Shown here: one piece after another, positions 1 through 11,407 of the stretch
Numbering within the stretch: the stretch's first letter is position 1
Layout of the letters: each line of letters opens with the position of its first letter
Origin: Aquilaria yunnanensis
Taxonomy: Eukaryota; Streptophyta; Magnoliopsida; Malvales; Thymelaeaceae
DNA: 64,000 nucleotides
Assembly (NCBI GenBank): GCA_039654915.1
Contig: CM077595.1
Span: 48,143,501 to 48,207,500 of the forward strand
Direction: 5' to 3'
Program-made: the position numbers and the translations under genes
Notes under the pieces: model-generated
Told to the model about the DNA's origin: nothing
Databases searched by the model: none
What the model saw: the letters and a program-made list of their open reading frames with translations, nothing else

Positions 1-759
1 GCCCGAGAGCTCCGAGCCTCGGCACGCCAGTAAAACTTGAGGACTCCATTCGCCCCCCAAGGTTGTGAACAGCGCGCCTTCGGAAAAGTGGCACCAGACA
101 TTGCTGCCCGAACATGATATCCCCGAAGGCGGAACCCCCTGGAACTGGGAACCCCCGAACTGAGGGTATGATTTCCGAAGAGGCTCTGTCTGAACTAGAG
201 GACGACCTCGCCCAGGGACCTCGGGAGTACGGCAGGCGCATTTAAGGAAGCATTTAAGGAAGCCTCTGACACGTCCCACCACAGACGTAAAAAGTCGCCC
301 TGACGCGCAGACGCCATCAGAATCATATCATGGCCCGTCTCAGCACAAGGCTCGAGGCCATCTAGTTACCAACTATCTGTCCCCTACGCCCAGACGTTCA
401 GGAGCATCCGACCGCACACGTGTCATGATCTGAACGGGCTAGGTATTCCTATATATACAGGAAATAAATACTTGACAGGAGGTTGGCAGGCCGGATATAC
501 AGCTCCCACACCCTGAGAAAATACCAGGCGAGACTTTTCTGCCTTTCTCTTTGAGCTAGTGACTTTCTCCTTCTTCCGGCCACCACTGACTTGGGCGTCG
601 GAGGCTCCCCCCCCGGAAAAACACTCCGGGGGCCTCCTAACCCTGTTTACCAGCTTTTCAGGTACTCTCCTTGGGGCGATCCACCTTCCAGGCGTTCTTC
701 CTCCTAGAAGTCTCCTCAACAGTCATCATGACTCACAACGATGAGGCCTTAGGCCATCA
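1..759 (+). mobile_element. Tat-A family LTR, cut by the window edge
   Basis: This is the reverse complement of the LTRs at 22672-23538 and 33118-33984, so in the element's own direction it reads left to right. It ends in CCATCA at 759. About 108 bp of the 867-bp LTR lie before the window. A TATA-like TATATATA is at 450-457. The sequence to its right is copia LTR, so the Tat element (or a solo LTR of it) landed inside a copia LTR. Whether it is a solo LTR or the 3' LTR of a full element cannot be seen. Confidence 0.9.
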
Positions 760-1765
760 CCCTACATGTAAATCACATACTTTGATACTGAGTGAACTTG
801 AAGGAGGTCATTGGGTATGTCACATATCATGCAGAGGGATTTGTTTGATCAAGATGGGATTTGTCCCTCCTATGTAACGAGAGTGATATCTTCCGGCCCC
901 TTGATAGAGTGAGACTTACAAAATGCATGGCAATTCTCAGATGAGTTGATAAACGATATCAATGTCATCAGCTTGAGCTAGTCTACTCGGTAATCAAGAA
1001 ACCAAAGATTGGGCTATACGAGAGTGACACATTCCATGTCTCGTGCTTCGTCTTGATATCTTGGACAAAGGGACAATGGCATATATCGGTGATGATCATA
1101 AAGGTTTAGTCGAATCACCGACAATCTTGTCACTTGGGTAGCAATGATGTGTTGCTAGACACCGCTCATTGCTTATGATCATAAATGTGATTTATGATCA
1201 TTGTCAACGTGGCAAGAGCCTATTGGGTCGCACACATAGAGCTATTTGGATCATTAGAGTGCATGGGCTAATTATTTGGGTTATGGTTTCACTTTAATTT
1301 CGTATTAATAATGGGCCTAAGAGTTGAGCCATTATTGAGCCAGAAATTAAAGCCTCATTGGATTAGGGCTTTGAAACCCATTAGGCCTGGAAGTTGAGTC
1401 TCACTATAAATACAACTTTTAGTGAGAAATTCATAGGTTTCCTTGCCCTAGCCTACCAAAAGGACAGCCGCACTCTTCTCTTGCAATTCCTTCGAGGACG
1501 CAAGCTAGCACTGCGAGCGCAAGAGAAACGCATCTGCCAAGATGTGGCGGAAGTGTGGTGATCCCGAGATGCTCGTGTGGATACCATAGAGAGCCTGAAC
1601 ACATCAACTGTTTAGGTTTTGTGATTCGACTCTACAGTTGAGTGAGAGATCTCAAACGAAAATTAGGTATGAAAATTTTCGAACACCCAATTTACCCCGT
1701 TTCACTTCAATCCTGGAGGGTTTCGGTTAAATTCCACTGCGCTGTTTGGCTCCCGAAACCCAACA
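760..1765 (+). mobile_element. Copia LTR fragment, 3' part
   Basis: It matches, in opposite orientation, the LTRs of the copia element at 3049-12823 from about LTR base 390 to the terminal CCCAACA. It is not followed by the TGGTATCAGAGC primer site, so it is a solo LTR or 3' LTR. Its 5' part should lie upstream of the window, beyond the Tat insertion. Confidence 0.85.
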
Positions 1766-2526
1766 TCTAGCTGTAAGGGAATGTAATTCCTAGGTTTCTT
1801 GGACATGTATGGAATAGCCTTGAGTGGCTTACCCCTTGTGAATGAAGTGTTTGCATACTTATAAAATTTTGTATAAGCAAAATGGTCATAAAGTGATCAG
1901 AATTTTGACTGTACACTCAAAGTTCTATATCTCCCTGTGTAGAATGTATCTTGGTATGAAATGTTGACCACACATAGAGCACATCTAGAGGTTTAATTGG
2001 TATTCATAATTTCTAAATTTGGAGCCCTGTAGCCAAAGATATGATGTTTCAAAGTTGGCTAAGTTACTGTTCATTTGGTCAGAATTTTGTAACCAATTTC
2101 AAAAATCTATAACTTGGTCCATAGGTGGGCTATTGATATAAAACAAAATTCCCTGGTTTGATCTAAGTCTCTAATTGATAATGGAGCAAATAAAACATGG
2201 GGTCACATGGCTAGAATGATACATTTTATTGGAGGAAGTTTGGGTGCAGTGGCTGGAATTTTTGAACCTAATAAGAATGCTTAATGCGTGGAAGCCAAAA
2301 CTAAGACTTGTGTTAGTGTTTTATTTCTTAGCTACCACAGTGTTAGTAAATGTGAATATGTACGTTATGGTTAGACCAATATGCATGTATTTACATAGTG
2401 CTAAAGAGGGTCACTTGAGTATGTACACTAAGGGCGTTGTTCTGGCGACCTAGAGGACACACCAATCCTGAGAGTTTAAATGCACAGTTTTGGCACCATA
2501 ACTGGATTACCTCATAGTGGGTAACA
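1766..2526 (+). mobile_element. Fragment of the GGTAACA-ending LTR family
   Basis: It aligns by eye with 59143-59868, the 3' third of the solo LTR at 57413-59868, and ends in the same GGTAACA. The copia LTR to the left interrupts it, which makes it the older layer. There is no coding content; the 74-residue ORF at 2229-2453 lies in the repeat and has no counterpart in the other copies. Confidence 0.75.
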
Positions 2527-3048
2527 ATCTCACATAAATTATCTTTTCGAATCCCCACTCCTTTAGCAAAGTAGCTAAGATTTTGATCGAATCTTCCTCT
2601 CTACTTGTGATTTTCTTCTCTCATGCCTATTTACTGTCATGATTTGAATTTGTTCATATTATGCCTAGTTTCTATTGCTGATTTCCTACTCTATTCTATG
2701 ATCTCACATCTCCATTGCTGTTATCCTACTTTGTTCTCTTTTTCTTGTGAGTCCCATCGAGAATACACCAAGAAAAAGATTATAGTCAAATAACAGAGAA
2801 ACCCCAGCACAAAAACTGTAAGTCTAGTTTGTTGTTTTCTCTTATCTCTTTGTTTTGGTTTTGTTTTTCAAGCTCAATCCTAGAAAATATGGCTTGTCAT
2901 CTCTCATGTTTCTAGTCCATCAATGAAATCCATGATTCTGAATGGAAAAAAACTGTTTAATGAAATAGCTTCAAAATCAGCACAAATTAGACCTAAAAGG
3001 TTAGTTGTCCACAAACTACCACTATTAATGAGTTTTTACTAGTAAATG
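2527..3048. other. AT-rich spacer, nothing recognised
   Basis: I see no gene, RNA or repeat boundary here. It is rich in TTCT/TTGT runs. It ends in AAATG, the left target duplication of the copia element that follows. Confidence 0.6.
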
Positions 3049-4465
3049 TGTTGGGTTTCGGGAGCCAAATAGCGCAGCGGAATTTAACCAAAACCCTCCA
3101 GGATCCAAGTGAAACGGGGTAAACCGGGTGTTCGAAAATTTTCATCCCTAATTTACGGTTGAGATCTCTCACTCAACTGTAGAGTCAAATCACAAAACCT
3201 GAACAGTTGATGTGTTCAGGCTCTCTATGGTATCCACACGAGCCTCTCGGGATCACCATGCTTCCACCATGTCCCGGCAGATGCGTTTCTCTTGTGCTCG
3301 CAGTGCTAGCTTGCGTCCTCCAAGCAATTGCAAGAGAAGAGTGCGGCTGTCCTTTTGAGAGGCTAGGGCAAGGAGAGCTCCGAATTTCTCACTAGAAGTT
3401 GTATTTATAGTGAGACTCAACTTCCAGGCCTAATAAGTTTCAAAGCCCTAATCCAATTAGGCTTTAATTTCGTGCTTAATAATGGCTCAACTATTGGGCC
3501 CATTATTAAAATGAAATTATTATGAAACCAAAACCCAAATTGTTAGCCCATGCACTCTAATGATCCAAATAGCTCTATGTGTGCGACCCAATAGGCTCTT
3601 ACCATGTTGGCAATGATCATAAATCACATTTATGATCATAAGCAATGAGCAGTGTCTAGCAACACATCATTGCTACCCAAGTGACAAGATTGTCGATGAT
3701 TCGACTAAACCTTTATGATCATCACCGATATATGCCATTGTCCCTTTGTCCAAGATATCAAGACTAAGCACAAGACATGGAATGTGTCACTCTTGTATAG
3801 CCCAATCTTTACTTTCTTGATTACCGAGTAGACCAACTTAAACTGATGACATTGATATCGTATATCAACTCATCCGAGCATGGCCATGCATTTTTCTAAG
3901 TCTTACTCTATCAAGGGGCTCGAAGATATCACTCCCGTTACATAGGAGGGACAAATCCCATCTTGATCATACAAATCCCTCCGCATGATATGTGACATAC
4001 CCAATGACCTCCTTCAAGTTCACTCAGTTACGAGCAACAAATGAAAGTATCAAAGTATGTGACTCACATGTAGGGAACCTTGATGATCTTAGGTCAAAGG
4101 ACTACATATACCATGATCACTATGAGAATCACTTATGACACTCATATAACGATCCATGTAGTGTTCTCATGGTGGGTCGATCCAGTACACAAGTTCTCCA
4201 ACTTGTACCCATATGTAGACTACATATCTCATATTAGTCTCCACATATGTTAGTCGTTATGTATTATTGCAACCCGTTCCACAATAATACTAGACTTGGG
4301 ATATTTAAGAATATCATTATTCTAGGGTTACAATTATGTTTGTTAAGTTACGCAGAAACAAAACAAAAAACATAATTGCTGGATTAATGCCTCAATAAAC
4401 TATCATGACTCAATGTGCAAAAATACAATCATCTCATGATTGGCCTTTTGGGCACAACACTAACA
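3049..4465 (-). repeat. 3' LTR of the copia element
   Basis: It pairs with 11408-12823. On the minus strand it starts TGTTAG directly after the polypurine tract. Its first bases supply the last codon and the stop codon (4460-4462) of pol. Confidence 0.93.
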
Positions 4466-6340
4466 ATCTCCCACTTGCACTAAAAGCCAATCATCCATGT
4501 ATCTAATATCGATGGACCTAGAATGGCTATCATGCTTCTGTTGCGTAAGGGGCTTTGTCAGTGGATCAGCAATGTTGCTGTCTGTCGAAGTCCTGCATAT
4601 CCTTACATCACCCCTCTCGATGATCTCCCTGATGAGATGATAGCGTCGGAGTATGTGTTTGGATCGCTGGTGAGATCGAGGTTCCTTAGCCTGTGTGATT
4701 GCTCCATTGTTGTCACAATAGAGCTCTATCGGGTCAGTAATGCTTGGAACCACTCCAAGTTCAATGATGAACTTCTTGATCCAAACTGCCTTCTTCACAG
4801 CATTAGAGGCGTTAATGTACTCAGATTCTATTGTAGAGTCAGCTACTGTCTCTTGCTTTGAACTCTTCCAGCTCACAGCACCACCACCAATACAAAACAA
4901 ATAACCAGATTGTGATCTAAAATCATCCTTATCGGATTGGAAGCTTGCATCGGTGTAACCCCTTACAACGAGCTCATCTTCACCTCCAAAGACCAAGAAT
5001 GCATCCTTAGTCCTTCGTAAGTACTTAAAGATGTTCTTAACAGCTATCCAGTGACTTTCACCGGGGTTTGATTGGTACCTACTCGTCATGCTCAAAGCAT
5101 ATGAAACATCGGGATGAGTACATATCATGGCATACATGATAGATCCAATTGCTGAGGCATACGGAATCTTACTCATGCGCTCTCTCTCCTCGGTTGTACT
5201 CGGACACTGAGATCTAGAAAGAGTGATACCATGTGACATGGGCAAGAATCCTTTCTTGGAATCTTGCATGCTAAACCTCTTTAGCATCTTGTCAATATAT
5301 GTACTTTGACTTAGGCCAAGAAGCTTTCTAGATCTATCTCTATAGATCCTGATGCCTAACACATAGGCTGCTTCACCCAAGTCCTTCATAGAGAAACATT
5401 TTGCTAGCCAAGTCTTCACAGACTGTAGCTCAAGAATGTCATTCCCGATGAGTAGTATGTCATCTACATACAACACCAAGAAGACAATAGCGCTCCCACT
5501 AACCTTCTTGTAGACACAAGGTTCATCTTCATTTTTTATAAAACCAAACTCTTTGATTGCATCATCAAAACGAAGATTCCAACTTCGAGAAGCTTGCTTC
5601 AGTCCATAAATGGACCTTTGCAACTTGCACACTTTACTGGCATTCTCAGGAGTGACAAAACCCTCAGGTTGTGTCATGTACACATCCCCAAGTAGCTTTC
5701 CATTTAGGAATGCAGTTTTGACATCAATTTTCAATATCTCATAATCATAGTGTGCAGCAATAGCAAACAAAATTCGGATGGATTTAAGCATAGCAACTGA
5801 TGAAAAAGTTTCATCATAGTCAATACCATGAATTTGCTTGAAACCTTTTGCAACCAATCGTCCCTTAAAGGTAATCACATTACCATCCATGTCAGTTTTC
5901 TTCTTGAAAACCCATTTGCACCCTATGGGTTTTACCCCTTCAGGTGGGTCAACCAAAGTCCATACTTGGTTTTCATACATGGATTCCATCTCGGATTTCA
6001 TGGCCACTAGCCACTTCTCAGAGTGAGGCCCTGACATAGCTTGCTGGTAGGTTGTGGGCTCATCCTGATCCATGAGCATCACATCTCCGGTGTGAGTCAC
6101 GAGAAATCCATATCCCTCGGGCTCACGCCGAATCCTACCAGTCCTACGTGGGCTCTTTGCTACAGGAACAGACTCTTGAACAACATCTTGTGGTATCTGT
6201 TCAGGTTCGATGTCTCCTTGTTGTTCTTGAATTTCTTCAAGTTCTACTTTCCTCCCACTAGTTTCTTTAGAGATAAACTCTTTCTCCAAAAAGACACCAG
6301 TTCGAGCAACAAACACTTTTTCCTCAGAAGGATTGTAGAA
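4460..6340 (-). pseudogene. Copia RT and RNase H
   Basis: This is the C-terminal half of the copia pol, open for about 620 codons. Reverse transcriptase shows the copia order: a TLVDPPEG-like start, a DVKTAFLNG motif, and LYVDDILLIG with the catalytic YVDD. RNase H follows with DAS and SEYINAS-type motifs and an ADPLTKPL tail. Both domains look intact in this stretch. The ORF can be drawn out to 6397, but the residues encoded beyond 6345 come from an inserted solo LTR and are not copia protein. Gag, protease and integrase are broken or separated, so it is part of a dead polyprotein. The stop lies inside the 3' LTR. Confidence 0.9.
4466..4476 (-). promoter_or_regulatory. Copia polypurine tract
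   Basis: On the minus strand AAGTGGGAGAT lies directly before the 3' LTR, the usual copia plus-strand primer. It is also translated as the end of the RNase H frame. Confidence 0.8.
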
Positions 6341-6429
6341 ATAGTTGTTGGAATTCTTGGCGCACCAAGATCCTTTCAAGGTAGGATTTGAGCTCATTGA
6401 GCTAACTCTAGGTTTAACAACTATCTAAG

Positions 6430-6782
6430 GCAGCTAGAAGTAGCTCCCTTTAGCTCAAGTTAGCTTATGTCAGCTCACTGCAGCTATAAGTAGCTCAGAG
6501 TAGCTGGACTTCAGCTCAAGTCAGCTCACTTCAGCTATAAGTAGCTCAAAGTAGCTGGACTTCAGCTCAAGTTAGCTCAAGTCAGCTCAAGTCAGCTCAA
6601 GTCAGCTCACTTCAGCTATAAGTGGCTCAAAGTAACTGGACTTCAGCTCAAGTTAGCTTAAGTCAGCTCAAGTCAGCTCACTTCAGCTTCTGGTAGCTGA
6701 GTGTAGCTGGACTTCAGTTCACTTCAGCTGAGAGCAGCTAACTCCAGCTCAAGGTCAGCTCTAGGAGCTGGACCTCAGTTCA
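6430..6782. repeat. 10-bp periodic AGCT array
   Basis: Units of AGCT plus six bases (AGCTCAAGTC, AGCTCACTTC, AGCTATAAGT, AGCTCAAAGT, AGCTGGACTT) follow each other for about 350 bp. A 50-60 bp higher-order block ends each time in AGCTGGACTTC. It lies in the U3 of the solo LTR. Confidence 0.92.
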
Positions 6783-7054
6783 TGGTGCTTGGTTGGAGCT
6801 CAAAGGAGCTCAATGGTGCATAAGTAGCATAGTGAGCTAGCTTTGTGCCAGCTCACCTTGCTTTTAGCTCATAACCACCAAGAGACACATCTTTTGTGTA
6901 AAGGTATCTCTCTTCATCAAAAGAGATGACTATTGGCTAAAAGAACATGTCCTTTCATCCAAAGGGAGTGTTCCTTGAGTGAAAAGACATGTATATTCAG
7001 TCATGAGAGTGGTTGGGGTGGTTATTGCGCCAAGAGTGATGTCCTATGACTTCA

Positions 7055-7265
7055 AAAGACATGTATTTTCTCCCATAAGGTAGTTATGGGTGGTTATAGG
7101 CCAAAGGAAGTGTTCCTTGGCTCTAAAAGACATGTATTTTCGCCCATAAGGTAGTTATGGGTGGTTATAGGCCAAAGGAAGTGTTCCTTGGCTAAAAGAC
7201 ATGTATTTTCGCCACCATACATGACCCTTAGCCAAAGGAAGTGTTCTTTGGCTTAAAAGACACCT
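7055..7265. repeat. Second tandem repeat in the solo LTR U3
   Basis: Two near-identical units of about 70 bp, starting AAGACATGTATTTTC and including GGCCAAAGGAAGTGTTCC, are followed by a diverged third. They lie just upstream of the TATA box, where LTR enhancer repeats are usual. Confidence 0.75.
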
Positions 7266-7805
7266 TTCTTGGTGTAAAGGTGTGCCTTTTGGTCATCTAT
7301 AAATAGCCTTTAGTGGCTGGCCATTTTAAGCACGAATTTGCACTCTATTTGCTCCATTTTCTTGAGAGAAAATTGTTCTCCTCCTATTTCCTTTAAAGGC
7401 CGAAATATTAAACACTTCTTGAGAGCATTGTGGGTGGATTTACATAGAGATTGTTCATCTCTATTCAAGCTTCAAGGTGCCCCTCTAAGATCAAGTTCTC
7501 CCTCAAGTTTTCACCAAAGATAACCAAGAAGAAAGGTGCACATTCTCTCTTAGTTTAGTAGCATGCTAGGTTTGAATTATTTACATGAATGTTCTTAGTA
7601 GCATGCTAGGATTTATTTGACACAACATGTATGTAAAATTGATATGTTATATAGCATGTTATATCAACTGCATGAATAATATGTTAAAGAATTAGTATTA
7701 TGTATATCTATATCCATGTTGAATTCAAATGAACAAATATGCATGTGGCATATATATGAGTAGATAATATAAAAGTATGTTATCATAAGATCCTGAAAAT
7801 CTTCA

Positions 7806-8633
7806 ATAGTAACCCTTTGTTTTTTTGGGATACCCAACAAAAAGGCATTTTTTAGATTTGGGCCCTAGTTTGTCTGAGGATTGAAGTTTCACATAAGCGT
7901 CACAACCCCAAATCTTCATAAAAGACAAATTGGGACGCCTCCCACTCCATATCTCATATGGTGTCTTTTGAACTAATTTAGATGGAACTCGGTTTAGTGT
8001 AAAAGCGGCTGTCTCTAGAACATGTCCCCAAAAGGAGTTTGGAAGGTCAGCTTGACTCATCATAGAGCGAACCATGTCTAACAGAGTTCGATTTCTCCTT
8101 TCAGAAACACCATTCCATTGAGGTGTACCTGGTGGAGTGAGTTCTGATACTATACCACACTCCTTCAGATAGTCAAGGAATTCTCGATCCAAGTACTCTC
8201 CACCTCGATCTGATCGAAGCACTTTGATACTTTTCCCAAGTTGATTCTCTACTTCATTATTGAATTCTTTGAACTTTTCAAAGGATTCTGACTTGTGTCT
8301 CATAAGATACACATAGCCATATCTGCTAAAGTCATCAGTGAAAGTAATGAAGTATTGGAAACCTCCTCTAGCTTGTGTAAACATAGGGCCACATAAATCA
8401 CTATGTATGTGTCCTAGTAAGTCATTAGCCCTTTCACTTTGTCCTGTAAATGGGACTTTGGTCATCTTGCCCAACAAACATGACTCACATGTCTCATATG
8501 ATTCAAAATCAAATGAGTCCAAGAGTCCATCTTTATGGAGCTTGGATATACGGGTCTCATTTATATGGCCCAAGCGGCAATGCCAGAGATAGGTCAGGTT
8601 TGAATCATTTAATCTGACCTTCTTGGTATTCAC
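7806..8633 (-). pseudogene. Copia integrase
   Basis: The reading runs from the HHCC zinc-binding region (H-x3-H in CRLGHINETRISKLH, then C-x2-C in CESC) through the core: D in SDLCGP, D in RSDRGGEYL, and E in NGVSERRNRTL. This is a copia GAG_PRE-IN plus rve domain pair. It ends artificially at the solo LTR boundary after GYY. The frame upstream of 8633 is shifted relative to the protease region. The region should strand-transfer cDNA into the host but is separated here from its own RT. Confidence 0.88.
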
Positions 8634-8829
8634 ATTATAGATTGAACTTCGAGGTCTAGAACATACAACCCATTGCTAAGTTGAGCACTACCATAAAAGA
8701 TTTCATTCAAATAAATAGAACAACATTTGTCCTTTATTATAAATGAAAAACCTTTCTTGTCCAAACAAGAAACAGAAATCAAATTTCTACTAATAGTAGG
8801 CACAAAGTAGCAGTTGTCTAATTCTAAAA

Positions 8830-9870
8830 CTATCCACTAGGTAAAGTGAGAACATAAGTCCATATGGCAGTGGCAGCAACCCTTGCTCCATTTCCAACAC
8901 GTAGGTCCACTTCACCTCGGGCCAATCTTCTACTTCTACTTAGATCCTGCACATTTGCACAAATGTGAGATCCACATCCAGTACCCAATACCCAAGATGA
9001 GGAAGTAGAAAAGTTAGCCTCTATAACAAGAACACCTGAAGTGGAAGTCTTACTTCCCTTTTCCTTAGCAAGTTCTTCAAGATAGAGCTTGCAGTTCCGC
9101 TTCCAGTGTCCAGGTTGCTTACAATGGAAGCACTCCTCTTCATTTGCCACACCAACCTTTGGTTTCAGTGCAGCTGAAGAAGAACTAGCATTGGACTTTC
9201 CATTAGCTTTATCCTTCTTCTCGTTGGTTTTTCCCTTTCCCTTGCCCTTTTGAACCATCAAAATGGGCTTAGCCTTCTTAAGGTTTTGCTCAGCAGTTCT
9301 TAACATGTTGAGCAATTCAGGGAGGGACTTGTCTAGGTCGTTCATGTTATAGTTCATGACGAACTGACTGTAGCTTTCAGGCAATGATTGCAAGACTACA
9401 TCAATAGCCAACACTTTCTGAAGAGCAAATCCCAAATTCTCAAGATTCTCAATGTAACCAATCATCTTGAGCACATAAGGACCCACGGGACTTCCCTCAG
9501 ACATCTTGCACTGAAACAATGCCTTAGAGGTCTCAAACCTCTCATGCCTAGCTTGCTCTTGGAAAAGCATTTTGAGATGTTCGATCATATCGAATGGCCC
9601 CATGTTCTCATGTTGCTTCTGAAGCTCAGATTCCATGGTAATAAGCATGAGGCATGCAACATCCAAAGCATCATCAGAATGCCTCTTGTGAGCATCCCTT
9701 TCAGCTCTTGGAGCAGTGGCAGCAGGCTCATTCGGAATGGGCTGCTCTAGAACATAAGCCTTTCTCTCTTATTTGAGGACTATTCTCAAGTTTCGGTACC
9801 ATTTGAGAAAGTTGGTCTCATTCAGTTTTTTCTTCTCAAGGATCGATCGCAACGAAAGTGTCGATGTGTT
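8830..9870 (-). pseudogene. Copia gag and start of protease
   Basis: Gag shows the copia capsid pattern (LKMLFQEQARHERFETSKAL) and a zinc knuckle CFHCKQPGHWKRNC (CX2CX4HX4C) that binds RNA. The protease region follows with WVLGTGCGSHIC, where the family has DTG; the catalytic aspartate is replaced by glycine. An in-frame TAA near 9769 cuts the N-terminal part of gag (after IVLK), consistent with a CAA to TAA change. The reading closes again at 8830-8832, before integrase. Upstream of the stop, WYRNLRIVL-type gag residues continue, and the first codons have no clear ATG. Confidence 0.85.
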
Positions 9871-11394
9871 TTGTGCCTTGGTTATCTACAACAGTAAATA
9901 TGCAGTGTAAGAGTCATGTATTTTAATTCATTTAATAAGGACTTTTATTAAACGATACTCCCACTATTTTCCTCAAAATAATAACCCTTGATATTATTTC
10001 GGAACACCTCGGTGCTAAGGTATTCTAGTGGGCCAAGATCCATATTTGACCACAACCTGAGTCAGCTTTGGCTTTTCTCTCAAGTTACAGCTATTTAGGT
10101 AGGCAACTCCTTGCCAATTGCATCCCATGCAACTCTTGGATAGTTGGGTGAACAACACTTGTCCAAGCTCATCTCATGAACTTAAGCCCAACTCTATGCC
10201 TCTAAGTCCCTAATCCTATTAGGATGACTTAGTTAAGTCGAACCCAAAGTTAGCAGTTTGGATATCACTATTATCCCATCGCGCCTAACTAAGATGAACA
10301 TAGGTGCTTTGCTTTGGCAAACCCACCTAATGTTGATCAAAGTCTTGACGAGTGCCAACATTTGGAAGGCATCACATTTAACGACTTAATATTTGTTTGA
10401 GGGATTTTTTCTTTTGATCTCAGCAATTTGTTATCTCCTGTTGTTTTATACATGCATCTCATGCTTACAAGAAATAAACGTGACATGGTTATAGCCCAAA
10501 CTATGTGATATTATCAAGCCAATAAGAATATCATAAAAGCCAAAGAAAAGAAAAGAGTCTTCACAAGCTCCTTCTCTTCCTTTCTTGGCTGCCCTTTTGT
10601 TGTCACCTCGTTGGACATACCTCCTTGCATGATCCTTGGACATACCACCTTGGATGATCCCATAATGCACCATTACATCAATAATAGAAACCTCGAGTTA
10701 CATTCGAGGGGAGTAATGTGAGAAGAGAATGCACAATGAGAGAGATAAGAAAAGGCACGACTCGCAGGCCGTATTTACAAGTACAACCAATGAAGGGCTA
10801 TAACCATGCACCATGCTTCAAACACCAATCAGCATATCGTCTAAAATCTCATTCAACAAAGATGCATGCCAAATTTCGCGCGTTGATTAACCAGTTTTTA
10901 TTTATATGGCGCTTCGCATACGGCGGTCCCGCTGGCCGATCAGCAGGAGATGGTTCCGCTGACCGGTCAGCAGACGGGGTCAAGGGGAACCGCCCTTGCG
11001 GGGGGTGTGGGGGCCAGCGCCCCCCGGCGCAAAAAATTGTCTTACAATTGCTTAGCCCGAAATCTTCTATTTCGAGCAAGTAGGCACCTGAGACTCCCCC
11101 ATTTAAGCCACCAAAAATACCTTACTTTCGGTGCCCGAACAGGCCGAATCCGAACAAAGCTAGGGTTTTTGCAACTATTGCAAGAATCCTAATCCATATA
11201 GGTATCTCATACCTATCAATTTCAGGTTATTCTCATTAACCAATTTGTGTCATTTCTTCATATATCTCATATGTTCATTACGAATTCCGGTTTCATGCAT
11301 CATGAATCAATCTAATTAATCATGGCCGAAAAGCAATCGAACACATAGCATCATGCGATTCAACACTCAATCCCGATTTAGGGTTTCACCAGTA
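9871..11394 (-). other. Copia 5' leader
   Basis: About 1.5 kb lie between the primer site and gag with no conserved ORF. Most is AT-rich. A GC-rich island at about 10905-11035 has two related 22-bp units (CCGCTGGCCGATCAGC and CCGCTGACCGGTCAGC) and G/C runs able to pair. It could hold packaging or translation signals; that is inference. Confidence 0.6.
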
Positions 11395-11406
11395 GCTCTG
11401 ATACCA
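11395..11406 (-). promoter_or_regulatory. Copia primer binding site (initiator tRNA-Met)
   Basis: On the minus strand TGGTATCAGAGC starts one base after the 5' LTR. This is the standard plant copia site complementary to the 3' end of initiator tRNA-Met. Confidence 0.92.
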
Positions 11407-11407
11407 C

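Larger units (their letters stand above)
6346..7805 (+). mobile_element. Solo LTR (1460 bp) inside copia pol
   Basis: It starts TGTTGGAATT and ends AATCTTCA, and is flanked by an exact duplication ATAGT (6341-6345 and 7806-7810). Removing it would rejoin the integrase end (GYY) to the pol frame (FYNPSEE), so the site is exact. A TATA box TATAAATA at 7298-7305 sets a plus orientation with a U3 of about 950 bp. No primer site or polypurine tract adjoins it, so only one LTR is left. It is unrelated by eye to the other LTRs in the window. Confidence 0.9.

Noticed and set aside
423..877. ORFs of 61-98 residues (starting MRRLLGG, MTFSFFR or MGRSTFQ) that recur in several places
   Set aside because: They recur only because the Tat-A LTR is repeated (1-759, 22672-23538, 33118-33984). 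They lie across LTR control sequence and are not proteins.
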